Of a stretch of 64,000 nt of DNA, positions 20,299 through 31,604 are shown piece by piece. The notes below the pieces were generated by a model, which saw nothing but the letters and a program-made list of their open reading frames with translations, was not told where the DNA came from and did not search any database. Origin of the DNA: Anadara kagoshimensis (lineage: Eukaryota; Mollusca; Bivalvia; Arcoida; Arcidae); contig CM037870.1 in the NCBI GenBank assembly GCA_021292105.1, positions 21,607,424 to 21,671,423 on the forward strand, in the 5' to 3' direction. Position 1 is the stretch's first letter. The number at the start of each line of letters is the position of its first letter. The translations under genes and the position numbers were made by a program.

Positions 20299-23200
20299 GA
20301 TCACAGGTCCTCCCTCTTATGTACAAATCACACTCCAGCAGATCCTAGTGTCAGAAAGCTTGTCAGATCACAGGTCCTCCCTCTTATGTACAAATCACAC
20401 TCCAGCAGATCCTAGTGTCAGAAAGCTTGTCAGATCACAGGTCCTCCCTCTTATGTACAAATCACACTCCAGCAGATCCTAGTGTCAGAAAGCTTGTCAG
20501 ATCACAGGGCCTCCCTCTTATGTACAAATCACACTCCAGCAGATCCTAGTGTAGGCTTGTCAGATCACAGGGCCTCCCTCTTATGTACAAATCACACTCC
20601 AGCAGATCCTAGTGTCAGAAAGCTTGTCAGATCACAGGGCCTCCCTCTTATGTACAAATCACACTCCAGCAGATCCTAGTGTCAGAAAGCTTGTCAGATC
20701 ACAGGGCCTCCCTCTTATGTACAAATCACACTCCAGCAGATCTTAGTGTAGGAGCTTGTCAGATCACAGGGCCTCCCTCTTATGTACAAATCACACTCCA
20801 GCAGATCCTAGTGTAGGAGCTTGTCAGATCACAGGGCCTCCCTCTTATGTACAAATCACACTCCAGCAGATCCTAGTGTCAGAAAGCTTGTCAGATCACA
20901 GGGCCTCCCTCTTATGTACAAATCACACTCCAGCAGATCTTAGTGTAGGAGCTTGTCAGATCACAGGGCCTCCCTCTTATGTACAAATCACACTCCAGCA
21001 GATCCTAGTGTAGGAGCTTGTCAGATCACAGGGCCTCCCTCTTATGTACAAATCACACTCCAGCAGATCCTAGTGTCAGAAAGCTTGTCAGATCACAGGG
21101 CCTCCCTCTTATGTACAAATCACACTCCAGCAGATCTTAGTGTAGGAGCTTGTCAGATCACAGGGCCTCCCTCTTATGTACAAATCACACTCCAGCAGAT
21201 CCTAGTGTAGGAGCTTGTCAGATCACAGGGCCTCCCTCTTATGTACAAATCACACTCCAGCAGATCCTAGTGTCAGAAAGCTTGTCAGATCACAGGGCCT
21301 CCCTCTTATGTACAAATCACACTCCAGCAGATCTTAGTGTCAGAAAGCTTGTCAGATCACAGGTCCTCCCTCTTATGTACAAATCACACTCCAGCAGATC
21401 CTAGTGTCAGAAAGCTTGTCAGATCACAGGGCCTCCCTCTTATGTACAAATCACACTCCAGCAGATCCTAGTGTCAGAAAGCTTGTCAGATCACAGGGCC
21501 TCCCTCTTATGTACAAATCACACTCCAGCAGATCTTAGTGTCAGAAAGCTTGTCAGATCACAGGTCCTCCCTCTTATGTACAAATCACACTCCAGCAGAT
21601 CCTAGTGTCAGAAAGCTTGTCAGATCACAGGTCCTCCCTCTTATGTACAAATCACACTCCAGCAGATCCTAGTGTCAGAAAGCTTGTCAGATCACAGGGC
21701 CTCCCTCTTATGTACAAATCACACTCCAGCAGATCTTAGTGTAGGAGCTTGTCAGATCACAGGGCCTCCCTCTTATGTACAAATCACACTCCAGCAGATC
21801 CTAGTGTAGGAGCTTGTCAGATCACAGGGCCTCCCTCTTATGTACAAATCACACTCCAGCAGATCCTAGTGTCAGAAAGCTTGTCAGATCACAGGGCCTC
21901 CCTCTTATGTACAAATCACACTCCAGCAGATCTTAGTGTAGGAGCTTGTCAGATCACAGGGCCTCCCTCTTATGTACAAATCACACTCCAGCAGATCCTA
22001 GTGTAGGAGCTTGTCAGATCACAGGGCCTCCCTCTTATGTACAAATCACACTCCAGCAGATCCTAGTGTCAGAAAGCTTGTCAGATCACAGGGCCTCCCT
22101 CTTATATACAAATCACACTCCAGCAGATCTTAGTGTCAGAAAGCTTGTCAGATCACAGGTCCTCCCTCTTATGTACAAATCACACTCCAGCAGATCCTAG
22201 TGTCAGAAAGCTTGTCAGATCACAGGGCCTCCCTCTTATGTACAAATCACACTCCAGCAGATCCTAGTGTCAGAAAGCTTGTCAGATCACAGGGCCTCCC
22301 TCTTATGTACAAATCACACTCCAGCAGATCTTAGTGTCAGAAAGCTTGTCAGATCACAGGTCCTCCCTCTTATGTACAAATCACACTCCAGCAGATCCTA
22401 GTGTCAGAAAGCTTGTCAGATCACAGGTCCTCCCTCTTATGTACAAATCACACTCCAGCAGATCCTAGTGTCAGAAAGCTTGTCAGATCACAGGGCCTCC
22501 CTCTTATGTACAAATCACACTCCAGCAGATCCTAGTGTAGGAGCTTGTCAGATCACAGGGCCTCCCTCTTATGCACAAATCACACTCCAGCAGATCCTAG
22601 TGTCAGAAATCTTGTCAGATCACAGGGCCTCCCTCTTATGTACAAATCACACTCCAGCAGATCCTAGTGTAGGAGCTTGTCAGATCACAGGTCCTCCCTC
22701 TTATGTACAAATCACACTCCAGCAGATCCTAGTGTAGGAGCTTGTCAGATCACAGGGCCTCCCTCTTATGTACAAATCACACTCCAGCAGATCTTAGTGT
22801 CAGAAAGCTTGTCAGATCACAGGGCCTCCCTCTTATGTACAAATCACACTCCAGCAGATCCTAGTGTCAGAAAGCTTGTCAGATCACAGGGCCTCCCTCT
22901 TATGTACAAATCACACTCCAGCAGATCCTAGTGTCAGAAAGCTTGTCAGATCACAGGTCCTCCCTCTTATGTACAAATCACACTCCAGCAGATCTTAGTG
23001 TCAGAAAGCTTGTCAGATCACAGGTCCTCCCTCTTATGTACAAATCACACTCCAGCAGATCCTAGTGTCAGAAAGCTTGTCAGATCACAGGGCCTCCCTC
23101 TTATGTACAAATCACACTCTAGCAGATCCTAGTGTCAGAAAGCTTGTCAGATCACAGGTCCTCCCTCTTATGTACAAATCACACTCCAGCAGATCTTAGT

Positions 23201-23604
23201 GTCAGAAAGCTTGTCAGATCACAGGTCCTCCCTCTTATGTACAAATCACACTCCAGCAGATCCTAGTGTCAGAAAGCTTGTCAGATCACAGGTCCTCCCT
23301 CTTATGTACAAATCACACTCCAGCAGATCCTAGTGTCAGAAAGCTTGTCAGATCACAGGGCCTCCCTCTTATGTACAAATCACACTCTAGCAGATCCTAG
23401 TGTCAGAAAGCTTGTCAGATCACAGGGCCTCCCTCTTATGTACAAATCACACTCCAGCAGATCCTAGTGTCAGAAAGCTTGTCAGATCACAGGACCTCCC
23501 TCTTATGTACAAATCACACTCCAGCAGATCCTAGTGTCAGAATGCTTGTCAGATCACAAGGCCTCCCTCTTATGTACAAATCACACTCCTAGTGTCAGAA
23601 AGCT
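20299..23604. repeat. 65/67-bp minisatellite inside a SINE, about 50 copies
   Basis: The long unit is GATCACAGGGCCTCCCTCTT, ATGTACAAATCACACTCCAG, CAGATCCTAGTGTCAGAAAG, CTTGTCA (67 bp). A short form has TGTAGGAGCTTGTCA (65 bp), and one copy near 20553 is shorter still. Long and short units occur in a 67+65+65 pattern (197 bp) at 20756, 20953 and 21150 and again from 21749. The block around 20953-21400 is repeated about 796 bp downstream. Copies are almost identical (GGGCC or GGTCC; ATCCTAG or ATCTTAG), so the array is young or actively homogenised. CAGATCCTAGTGT(N)AGAAAGNTTGTCA is the SINE body signature. Open frames of 65-89 codons within it are artefacts. Confidence 0.97.
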
Positions 23605-23697
23605 TGTCAGTTCACTTGCTAATAGGCCTGGTCACTCTGATTTTCTTCACTATCCCAGAACTGACTTGATATAAGTGAAAAAATCTTGACTGGAAAC
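23605..23697 (+). mobile_element. SINE tail (3' part of the expanded copy)
   Basis: TTGTCAGTTCACTTGCTAAT, GATTTTCTTCACTATCCCAG and AACTGACTTGATATAAGTG match the tail order of the SINE at 54951 (TTCATTTGC, TTTTCTC, CCAGAACTGACTG). With the head at 20269 this shows that the array lies inside one SINE copy. Confidence 0.65.
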
Positions 23698-23803
23698 AGA
23701 ATCTTACATTGGTAACAGTGTGAGCTAGAGATGTCAAACAAGGATGAATATTTTCCTGTACAGAACCAGCTTTAGTGAGTTTTTGACAATAATTATCCCA
23801 GTT
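23698..23803. mobile_element. Fragment of a dispersed foldback element
   Basis: AGAATCTTACATTGGTAACA, GTGTGAGCTAGAGATGTC and AAGGATGAATATTTTCCTGT, then CAGCTTTAGTGAGTTTTTGA, correspond block for block to 60446-60573 and, in reverse complement, to the right arm at 31961-32093. Only one arm is preserved. Confidence 0.6.
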
Positions 23804-23812
23804 TTAGTTACC

Positions 23813-24672
23813 TTTATCTCACACTTTTACCAGTGAAGGTTTCTTTTTTTTTATCTCACACATTTACAAGTGAAGGTTTCTTTTTTTTCTTTATCTCACA
23901 CTTTTCCAAGTGAAGGTTTCTTTTTTTCTTTATCTCACACTTTTACAAGTGAAGGTTTCTTTTTTTCTTTATCTCACACTTTTACAAGTGAAGGTTTCTT
24001 TTTTTTCTTTATCTCACACTTTTACAAGTGAAGGTTTCTTTTTTTTTCTTTATCTCACACTTTTACAAGTGAAGGTTTCTTTTTTTTCTTTATCTCGCAC
24101 TTTTACAAGTGAAGGTTTCTATTTTTTCTTTATCTCACACTTTTACCAGTGAATGTTTCTTTTTTTCTTTATCTCACACTTTTACAAGTGAAGGTTTCTT
24201 TTTTTTCTTTATCTCACACTTTTACAAGTGAAGGTTTCTATTTTTCCTTTATCTCACACTTTTACAAGTGAAGGTTTCCTTTTTTCTTTATCTCACACTT
24301 TTACAAGTGAAGGTTTCTTTTTTTCTTTATCTCACACTTTTACCAGTGAAGGTTTCTTTTTTTTTCTTTATCTCACACTTTTACAAGTGAAGGTTTCTTT
24401 TTTTTTTTTATCTCACACTTTTACAAGTGAAGGTTTCTTTTTTTTTTCTTTATCTCACATTTTTCCAAGTGAAGGTTTCTTTTTTTCTTTATCTCACACT
24501 TTTACAAGTGAAGGTTTCTTTTTTTTCTTTATCTCACACTTTTACAAGTGAAGGTTTCTTTTTTTCTTTATCTCACACTTTTACAAGTGAAGGTTTCTTT
24601 TTTTTCTTTATCTCACACTTTTACAAGTGAAGGTTTCTTTTTTTTCTTTATCTCACACTTTTACCAGTGGAG
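23813..24672. repeat. 40-bp pyrimidine-rich minisatellite, about 21 copies
   Basis: The unit is TTTATCTCACACTTTTACAA followed by GTGAAGGTTTC and T7-T10 C. Period varies from about 37 to 41 bp with the length of the T-run. The plus strand is strongly T-rich, so transcripts of the putative gene would carry a polypyrimidine array. Phe/Ser-rich frames (80-107 codons) are artefacts. Confidence 0.97.
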
Positions 24673-24936
24673 GTTGTCTTTGTATGGTTAAATAAGAGTA
24701 GGTTAAAAGTGGTCACTTGATGATATTTATTGCAATGCCTTCCATAGTGTTTTTTTGTCAAACTTTGAATACCATTGACCCATCTCTTCATAATGATATG
24801 CACATTAAATAGCTTGATAAGTTTGTATAGATGGGATAATGGTGATATAGGAACTCGTTAATAGGGACATTTATTCACAAATATTTTCTTTATTTGTTGT
24901 TTTGTTGTGTTTATCTTTCCTTATTTCCACCCCCAG
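24673..24936. other. Spacer without recognised feature
   Basis: AT-rich sequence ending in a long pyrimidine tract (24900-24936) just before the candidate acceptor at 24937. Confidence 0.5.
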
Positions 24937-25063
24937 ATTGTATGCTCTTGGAACAAGTCAAAGACCTATCTGACTGGCTATATCAACAATATTGTCTGGC
25001 TTACTTACATTAATGTACTGTAGTGATTGTCATAATACTTAGTTGTCTTCTATCAAAATAAAA
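24937..25063 (+). other. Possible terminal exon with polyadenylation signal
   Basis: CTTTCCTTATTTCCACCCCCAG| is the strongest-looking 3' splice site in the intron. What follows is open for 22-28 codons in two frames, one reading CMLLEQVKDLSDWLYQQY. Stops follow near 24972-25022, depending on frame. AATAAA occurs at about 25058. It could be the last exon of a short alternative transcript or of a nested gene. Spliced to exon 1 or exon 2 it would give a third frame that stops after 11 codons. No donor is seen. Chance cannot be excluded in such AT-rich DNA. Confidence 0.25.
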
Positions 25064-25480
25064 AGCCTGTTGACATTTATGTATTAATTATGACTATTAC
25101 ATGTACTAATTAATAGTACTATGCAAAAGCTATATAAACAAGACATAAAACTGACAGATTACGATCTCTAAGACAGGTATATATTGGGTCAACATTCTCG
25201 TGCCCAAATGATGAACTATCATGACTAAATTTGTCGTCCACTAGGCGATGACATTTATACATGGAAAGGGTTTTCCGACAAGGAATTTTGGATATTCTTC
25301 AATAATTTTCTACGACTTGATGGCAACAAAATTTCCTGTTGTCAGATTTTTGGGGTTTTTCTTTTTTTTAATTTTTTTTTTGTTTAAATATAGAGGTGTG
25401 GACATGAGAAGGTGGTCATATTTATGTCGAGTTGCCCAATCATTAAAAAGCATTATTTGCCACAAAATTTAATCTTTTTA

Positions 25481-25540
25481 CAGTAACACTTGATATAGCT
25501 CCCACCTTTATATAGAGACCATCTCCCCTGTAAGTGTTTT
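25481..25540. repeat. Dispersed GGTCACTATA/TATAGAG-type repeat fragment
   Basis: CAGTAACACTTGATATAGCT, CCCACC and TTTATATAGAGACCATCTCC form a diverged single copy of the motif tandemised at 1-1624. Confidence 0.45.
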
Positions 25541-26296
25541 AAGATCCCTTACTACAAAGAAGAACCTAAGAAAGAACCTATGAAGTCTATATTCCTAAGG
25601 TCCTGTGGGTGGTGTGTATTATAGAATTATATATTTGTGTGTGTCTGTGTGTGGGTGGGGGGATTATATACCTTATATAGTGTAGATTCCAATTTAAAAG
25701 TCTTCATTTTCTAAATTTAAAATAATTCTTAGTCTTAAGACTCTATACAGGTTTTGAATTCTACTAAACCTTCATCAGCTTGCTAAGTTATGTAAATTTA
25801 TATTTGTCCAGATACATGTAATGCTTTAAGCAGTCTGTTCATAAAAAATTGTCACATAATGAGATATCATACAAGAACAAACTTTGCAAGATGTTCCCTG
25901 GCTGTGTGTTGTTAAAATTAAATTAATTTTCTGTTTTAATTTAAATCTATATATATATAGTATTTTGTCTATTATAATATTGAAATTTTTGTGTCTGGAA
26001 AAGTACAAAATGCTGGTTGGATTTATTTTCATAGCTAACATGCATATATTCATGTATATGCAGAGGAACTTGTTACCATTGGATAATGGTATTTTCCAAA
26101 TACATTTTCTGACAACATGTACATATTTTCAATACTAAAGCCAAACCTGTCTATAAAGACCATATAATGGAACAGAAAAAGTCACTTTCATGAGCAGTTG
26201 GTTATAGTTATGAAATGGCTTATTGTTTTAAAACATACATTTTTAAGATATTTTGTAGGCAAACAGACTTGAGAATGTTGCACCCTCTAGCATATA
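25541..26296. other. Intron-like sequence with one repeat fragment
   Basis: A TGTGTGTCTGTGTGTGGGTG stretch lies near 25640-25660. AACCTGTCTATAAAGACCAT at 26145-26164 is another copy of the dispersed motif related to the 49-bp array. No gene is supported; overlapping frames at 25826-26138 are AT-driven. Confidence 0.45.
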
Positions 26297-26462
26297 CTTG
26301 TGAAGCATAGCTTGACTCGCAGTCTGACCAATTGTAAACTTGTGAAGCATAGCTTGACTCGCTTTCTAACCAATTGTAAACTTGTGAAGCACAGCTTGAC
26401 TCGATTTCTAACAAATTGTAAACTTGTGAAGCATAGCTTGACTTGCTATTTATCCAATTGTG
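26297..26462. repeat. 42-bp tandem repeat, 4 copies
   Basis: CTTGTGAAGCATAGCTTGAC followed by TCGCTTTCTAACCAATTGTA AA repeats every 42 bp from 26297. Because 42 is a multiple of three, parallel open frames appear on both strands; they are repeat artefacts. Confidence 0.96.
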
Positions 26463-28263
26463 ACATAGTGGCATGTACATCCAAAACAACTTGTAACATA
26501 AATATCTGCCATTAATGCATTACATAAATCTATGAGTTTTCTATTTGCAATCAATTTGGTGAAGATACGAGTTTATATTATATAGTGACATTTGAAGAAG
26601 TTTTCTGAAATTTCCACAATATATTTATAAACGAGACAGCTATATCTCTACTGCAAGTACCAGTATGTCTAGGTATATTAAATGGATGCATGGTGAAGTT
26701 CCATTTATAAAATTTTATCTTTTGAAATATTATTAAGGATTGTATTAAATCATTCAGTGAAAAATTTAGTTGTACTTAAACCACATCATTATGATATAAC
26801 ATGTTCTTTTCATACATGAATACCCAAACTACAAGTAGGTCCCTTCTTATGATTTTTTTTATCTTTTTTTTTTTGATGAATATGTGTATATTAATTTTGC
26901 TTTAAAAATGGTGACAAAAAATATAAATTTTACACTTTTTGGACTCAAGTATTATGTCAATAGTTGAGGTACATGGGTTTCTAGATGGGAGGCATCGCAT
27001 GTTTTTTTTACACTTTTTTCATACAGTTTTATATGATATTATAGAGTACCCTAATGTGTATAAAGTGTTAAATTTGTTTAGACCATTCAGTCAGACATAA
27101 CATTACAAGTACTCCTCCTCTAGTTAAATAAATTTAAGCTATTTAAGACTGTTCTGTTTGAAGTGGGAACAGTTTTTTTTCTCGTATTTTTTTTATAAAA
27201 CCACTACCGATTGAAATGGAAGGCACTTATTGAATACTGGGTTGTTATTAGTTTACCTGTAAATTGGACTGAGTTGTAATCTATCCTGACAATTATTTTG
27301 TATCAAGACCTTAATTTTTATATTTGCAAAAAATATTATTATTATTATAATATTGAAAATTAAGCTATTTTCTACAGATTTTATGATCTGTTTTCTGAAA
27401 TTCCACATGCTGTCTTGTCCTATGACACGGATCTTTGTAAAAATCTTAACGTCTTGATGCCAGATATTTTCTTTTTAAGCTTTAAATGAATTTTGGTGGA
27501 CATGCATACTTTATTCAGCATACTTTGATATTTCACAAACAATATACATTTCATAAACCTGAAGGGCTTTTAAATTTTTGAACAATAAAATGTTTATGTT
27601 TTCCACAAAAATGACACAGTGTAAAAAGTCCAAATTGTCACTTTCATATTACTATATTAAGTAAACTGTCCAATTTTGATATTCAAAAAGCAAAATCCAG
27701 TGTGTATGTTTTGGCATTCCATTAAACCACCTACACAGTTTGACATTCCAACTGAAATCAGCATTTTCCATACAATATTTTAAGAATTATATTGGATGTT
27801 TGAATAAAGTTGATACAATTTTTAAGGAAAAATTATTTTGTAAAGTTAAAGCACAACCAAAATTTCTGTTAATGTATCTATTCATTTGTAATATCAGCAG
27901 CGTGGGTTTAGAGCAATGTAGATTTTAAGGTGGTGGTCAGACATGAACTACAGAGTCTGATTGGGGGTTTTGAGTCCTGAATGGACAAGTACAAGTACTG
28001 ATATAACCAGTTGTTGATACAATAGTACTGATGATCTATCCAGACATGATTAGAGGAAGATAAAAAAACAATGATGGATAAGGAATGCTACCTAATAAAT
28101 TTATATTGGTTTGTCATAAAGATGTTTATACACAGGTAATTGTTGTCATGCTCAATCAACAGCTCATTATTGCCATCATGACCTCAATTAACCTATGACC
28201 TTAGTTGACAGAGTTTCTCCAAAGGTCACACTGCAAAAAGACCACTTGGATTGTTGGAACCTG
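26463..28263. other. Intron-like sequence, possible conserved patch at its end
   Basis: No gene is supported. The stretch 28130-28230 is less AT-rich and packed with homeodomain-like and nuclear-receptor-like words (GGTAATTG, CTCAATCA, CATTATTG, TGACCTCAATTA, ATGACCTT). It may be a regulatory element, but this is motif reading only. Confidence 0.35.
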
Positions 28264-28390
28264 TTGCACCAGGTGATCATTGATGGTTAGCAGTAGTTTG
28301 AAATGGTTTATCCAGTGCATTTCCTAAGGTCTATGATTTTCTCTGTATTTCTTGCACTATTCCAGAACTGACACAAAACAATTTTTCTAG
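28264..28390 (+). mobile_element. Decayed SINE tail
   Basis: GGTCTATGATTTTCTCTGTA, then TTCTTGCACTATTCCAGAAC TGACAC, resembles the TTTTCTC...ACTATCCCAGAACTGAC tail at 23605-23697. The upstream part is too eroded to align by eye. Confidence 0.4.
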
Positions 28391-28812
28391 CTAGCCCACT
28401 ATCTGAAGATTTACAAATTTTACAAATTTGAAGTTGAATTTTATAAACAAGAACTGCAGCAAAATGGCATAAAAGATGTTTAAATCTGTAATGGCAGAAG
28501 TATAGTTGGCAGTATGACCAGTGTGAAATCTTTGTCATTACTTGTTAGGTTAAACCCTGGCCAATCATAAGACAGATAAATACTACAGCCATGTGGAGAT
28601 CCAAACATCCCCAGATCCAATACTAATTACTTAAACTGTTTAGGAAAGAAAGTTTCCATTGACATAACAATATTGGTACATTGTTCAATGTTGTCATGGA
28701 TTTGTGTGGTGCATTGTGAAACAAAATGATCAGTATTTACTTATTTTCTGTTTCTTACTTCAGAAAATAGAACATATCATTTGATTCATCATGTTGAATT
28801 AACAGTTAGATA
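28391..28812. other. Intron-like AT-rich sequence
   Basis: No feature seen. Confidence 0.5.
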
Positions 28813-29848
28813 CAGTGATATGTTCCTCCAACAGGGCTTGTATATCCTGGTTTAAATGTGTTCACAGCTCAATCAGCATAACCTGGTAGTGATATGTTCC
28901 TCCAACAGGGCTGATATATCCTGGTTTAAATGTGTTCACAGCTCAATCAACATAACCTGGTAGTGATATGTTCCTCCAACAGGGCTGATATATCCTGGTT
29001 TAAATGTGTTCACAGCTCAATCAACATAACCTGGTAGTGATATGTTCCTCCAACAGGGCTTGTATATCCTGGTTTAAATGTGTTCACAGCTCAATCAACA
29101 TAACCTGGTAGTGATATGTTCCTCCAACAGGGCTGATATATCCTGGTTTAAATGTGTTCACAGCTCAATCAGCATAACCTGGTAGTGATATGTTCCTCCA
29201 ACAGGGCTTGTATATCCTGGTTTAAATGTGTTCACAGCTCAATCAGCATAACCTGGTAGTGATATGTTCCTCCAACAGGGCTTGTATATCCTGGTTTAAA
29301 TGTGTTCACAGCTCAATCAACATAACCTGGTAGTGATATGTTCCTCCAACAGGGCTTGTATATCCTGGTTTAAATGTGTTCACAGCTCAATCAGCATAAC
29401 CTGGTAGTGATATGTTCCTCCAACAGGGCTTGTATATCCTGGTTTAAATGTGTTCACAGCTCAATCAGCATAACCTGGTAGTGATATGTTCCTCCAACAG
29501 GGCTTGTATATCCTGGTTTAAATGTGTTCACAGCTCAATCAGCATAACCTGGTAGTGATATGTTCCTCCAACAGGGCTTGTATATCCTGTTTAAATGTGT
29601 TCACAGCTCAATCAGCATAACCTGGTAGTGATATGTTCCTCCAACAGGGCTTGTATATCCTGGTTTAAATGTGTTCACAGCTCAATCAGCATAACTTGGT
29701 AGTGATATGTTCCTCCAACAGGGCTGATATATCCTGGTTTAAATGTGTTCACAGCTCAATCAGCATAACCTGGTAGTGATATGTTCCTCCAACAGGGCTT
29801 GTATATCCTGGTTTAAAGTTGTTCACAGCTCAATCAGCATAACCTGGT
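28813..29848. repeat. 74-bp minisatellite, 14 copies
   Basis: The unit is GTGATATGTTCCTCCAACAG, GGCTTGTATATCCTGGTTTA, AATGTGTTCACAGCTCAATC, AGCATAACCTGGTA. Two variants alternate irregularly: GGCTTGTATATCC and GGCTGATATATCC, the latter in copies 2, 3, 5 and 13. A further AATCAGC/AATCAAC change marks subgroups. Identity is otherwise almost complete. One copy near 29590 lacks a single G. Confidence 0.98.
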
Positions 29849-30162
29849 TCTCAGTTAAACTACTGAACAATACCTAAAAGTAATGCTTCACTGTGTTGAA
29901 AGATTGAGAAAATAGGAAAATAGTACCAAGAAAATACTGTACATGTATATGTGCTTGTGAGTGGGAAAATGATTGAACATTAAAAAGTTGAGATATTTAA
30001 AAACAATGATAAAATGATAAAATATATATATTTAACAAATAGAATGTGTTCATAAAATCAAACACTAGAAAGAACCAAGAATGAATTGGACTTAAGATTT
30101 ACTAGGTTAAATTCCTTGTCAGTCAACTTACTGAACTTAGATGATGGTATCATGAAATATGA
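29849..30162. other. Intron-like AT-rich sequence
   Basis: No feature seen. Confidence 0.5.
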
Positions 30163-30440
30163 TTATATCAAAAATATCTGATTTATATCATAATATGTCT
30201 TATTTGTAATCAAACTGGGGACTTTGTACCAATAATGAGTAAGGATAAGGACTAGCTGCCAGCATGTCGGGGTCGTTTGAGGCCACGAGCCACAATATGT
30301 GTTAAGACTTTTGTTGGTACTACATTTGTCCCTGAGGGCAGCTATAATTGTCAAGTTGGCCACATCAATGAGTCCCATTGATTTTGTTCCCACACTGTTA
30401 TACAGGTAATGTTAATTCTGGGGGCGGAGTCATTTTAACG
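30163..30440. other. GC-elevated patch: possible exon or conserved element
   Basis: Between about 30220 and 30400 the GC content rises well above the surroundings without any repeat. The minus strand is open over the whole patch, including MGLIDVANLTIIAALRDKCS followed by TNKSLNTYCGSWPQTT, starting near 30393 and ending in an AT-rich tail. On the plus strand, CTGCCAG| near 30270 and TATACAG|GTAATG near 30406 resemble splice sites, but the frame that is open for about 36 codons stops before the donor. GGGGGCGGAGTCA and several TAATTA-like words follow. It may be an exon of a minus-strand gene, a relic, or a conserved non-coding element. Confidence 0.3.
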
Positions 30441-31267
30441 GGTAATTATTTGTTTTTTATCCCGAGACAATTAAATAGGTGAAGTGTAATTGTGTTGTTT
30501 TATGAAGTGGATCCATTACTGAATTGTTTGGCTTAAAGGGAACTATTTACATAAATACGGTAGTAGATATCACTACAGCCTTATTATAAATACCGGATAT
30601 TAATTATTCATATTTTTACCTCTCGGTCTACAGGTATTCCCAGAAGAATGGCAAAGTTGATTACAAAATTAGCAGCATGCCAATAACCTTCCTCTATGTG
30701 TGACTAATTATACATTAAACTGAATTTTCAGACTCTTTATTAAGTTATTTTGTTGAAAAGCCTAGACTTTATTATTAATAACTATGTAGCATAATACAGT
30801 TTATTTAAGGGTATACCATGGCCATTTTATACTTAAACATTTATAAATTCATGGTCAATAAATTATTTTCAATTTTAAAAATATTTTTAAAAAAGTTTTG
30901 TAAACTTATGAATGGAAATATCATTAAATGAATATGGTCCATTGAAGGGAAAGATGATGGATAGTATAATGTTTAAACAAGGTTACGGATTCTCACCTGG
31001 AAAAGAACAGGAGGAAAATTTAGTTTAATGGTGTATTGTTTTGACTGAATTAAAATCCTGTTAAATTACTGTCAAGGTGGTCTACACATAAAGTGTACTG
31101 ATGTATATAAATATATATGCCAACTTGTTGATTTTTCTGTCACCAAAGACTATGACAAGAAAAGTACAAATCCTGACAGTGTGTATAAGGCAGTGATTTG
31201 TATTTTCAATTTATGAGAAATTACCAGTAGACACTTTATTTCAAGTGCCAAAAAATCACTAAAAAAT
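30441..31267. other. Intron-like AT-rich sequence
   Basis: No supported feature. Confidence 0.5.
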
Positions 31268-31415
31268 ACAGTAGAACTTTGGTTATTTGAACTTTGATTT
31301 TTCGAATACCTTAGGTTATTGGAAGTTCTTTGCAGGTCTCAACCCACTTGCACTATAAAAAAACTTCTTTTATTCTACTTTGTCTTTCGAATACTGTTGA
31401 TTATTTGAATCTAGT
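31268..31415. mobile_element. Possible DNA-transposon end (CAGTAGAAC...TTCGAATA type)
   Basis: CAGTAGAACTTTGGTTATTT followed by GAACTTTGATTTTTCGAATA and later CTTTCGAATACTGTTGATTA TTTGAA resembles repeats recalled from many invertebrate genomes that begin CAGTAGAACC. These are often ends of pogo/Tigger-like elements. No transposase frame and no matching opposite end were found. Confidence 0.35.
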
Positions 31416-31604
31416 TTTAAGTCTGTAGTTATAGTTTTCAGTAAACTAAACCCCCAAAAATTCGAAGTTGACATTTTTATTTAGTAAACTCCCCCATGAC
31501 CTTAGCGAGTATAGCTTCACCTTCGAATTCACCTTAAATTTAACAGTTTTAAGGTAGACATGGGGACGCTGTTGTCATGTCAGTAAGAAGCCATGTTTTT
31601 CTAG

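Noticed and set aside
20482-22931. Series of 65-89 codon plus-strand frames
   Set aside because: All are readings of the 65/67-bp SINE-derived array; the frame breaks and restarts with the unit-length changes.
20299-23604. CRISPR array
   Set aside because: The near-identical units are directly adjacent with no unique spacers, there are no cas genes, and the DNA is eukaryotic in character.
31268-31415. Autonomous pogo/Tigger transposon
   Set aside because: Only a possible terminal motif is seen; no transposase-like frame or matching inverted end within several kb.
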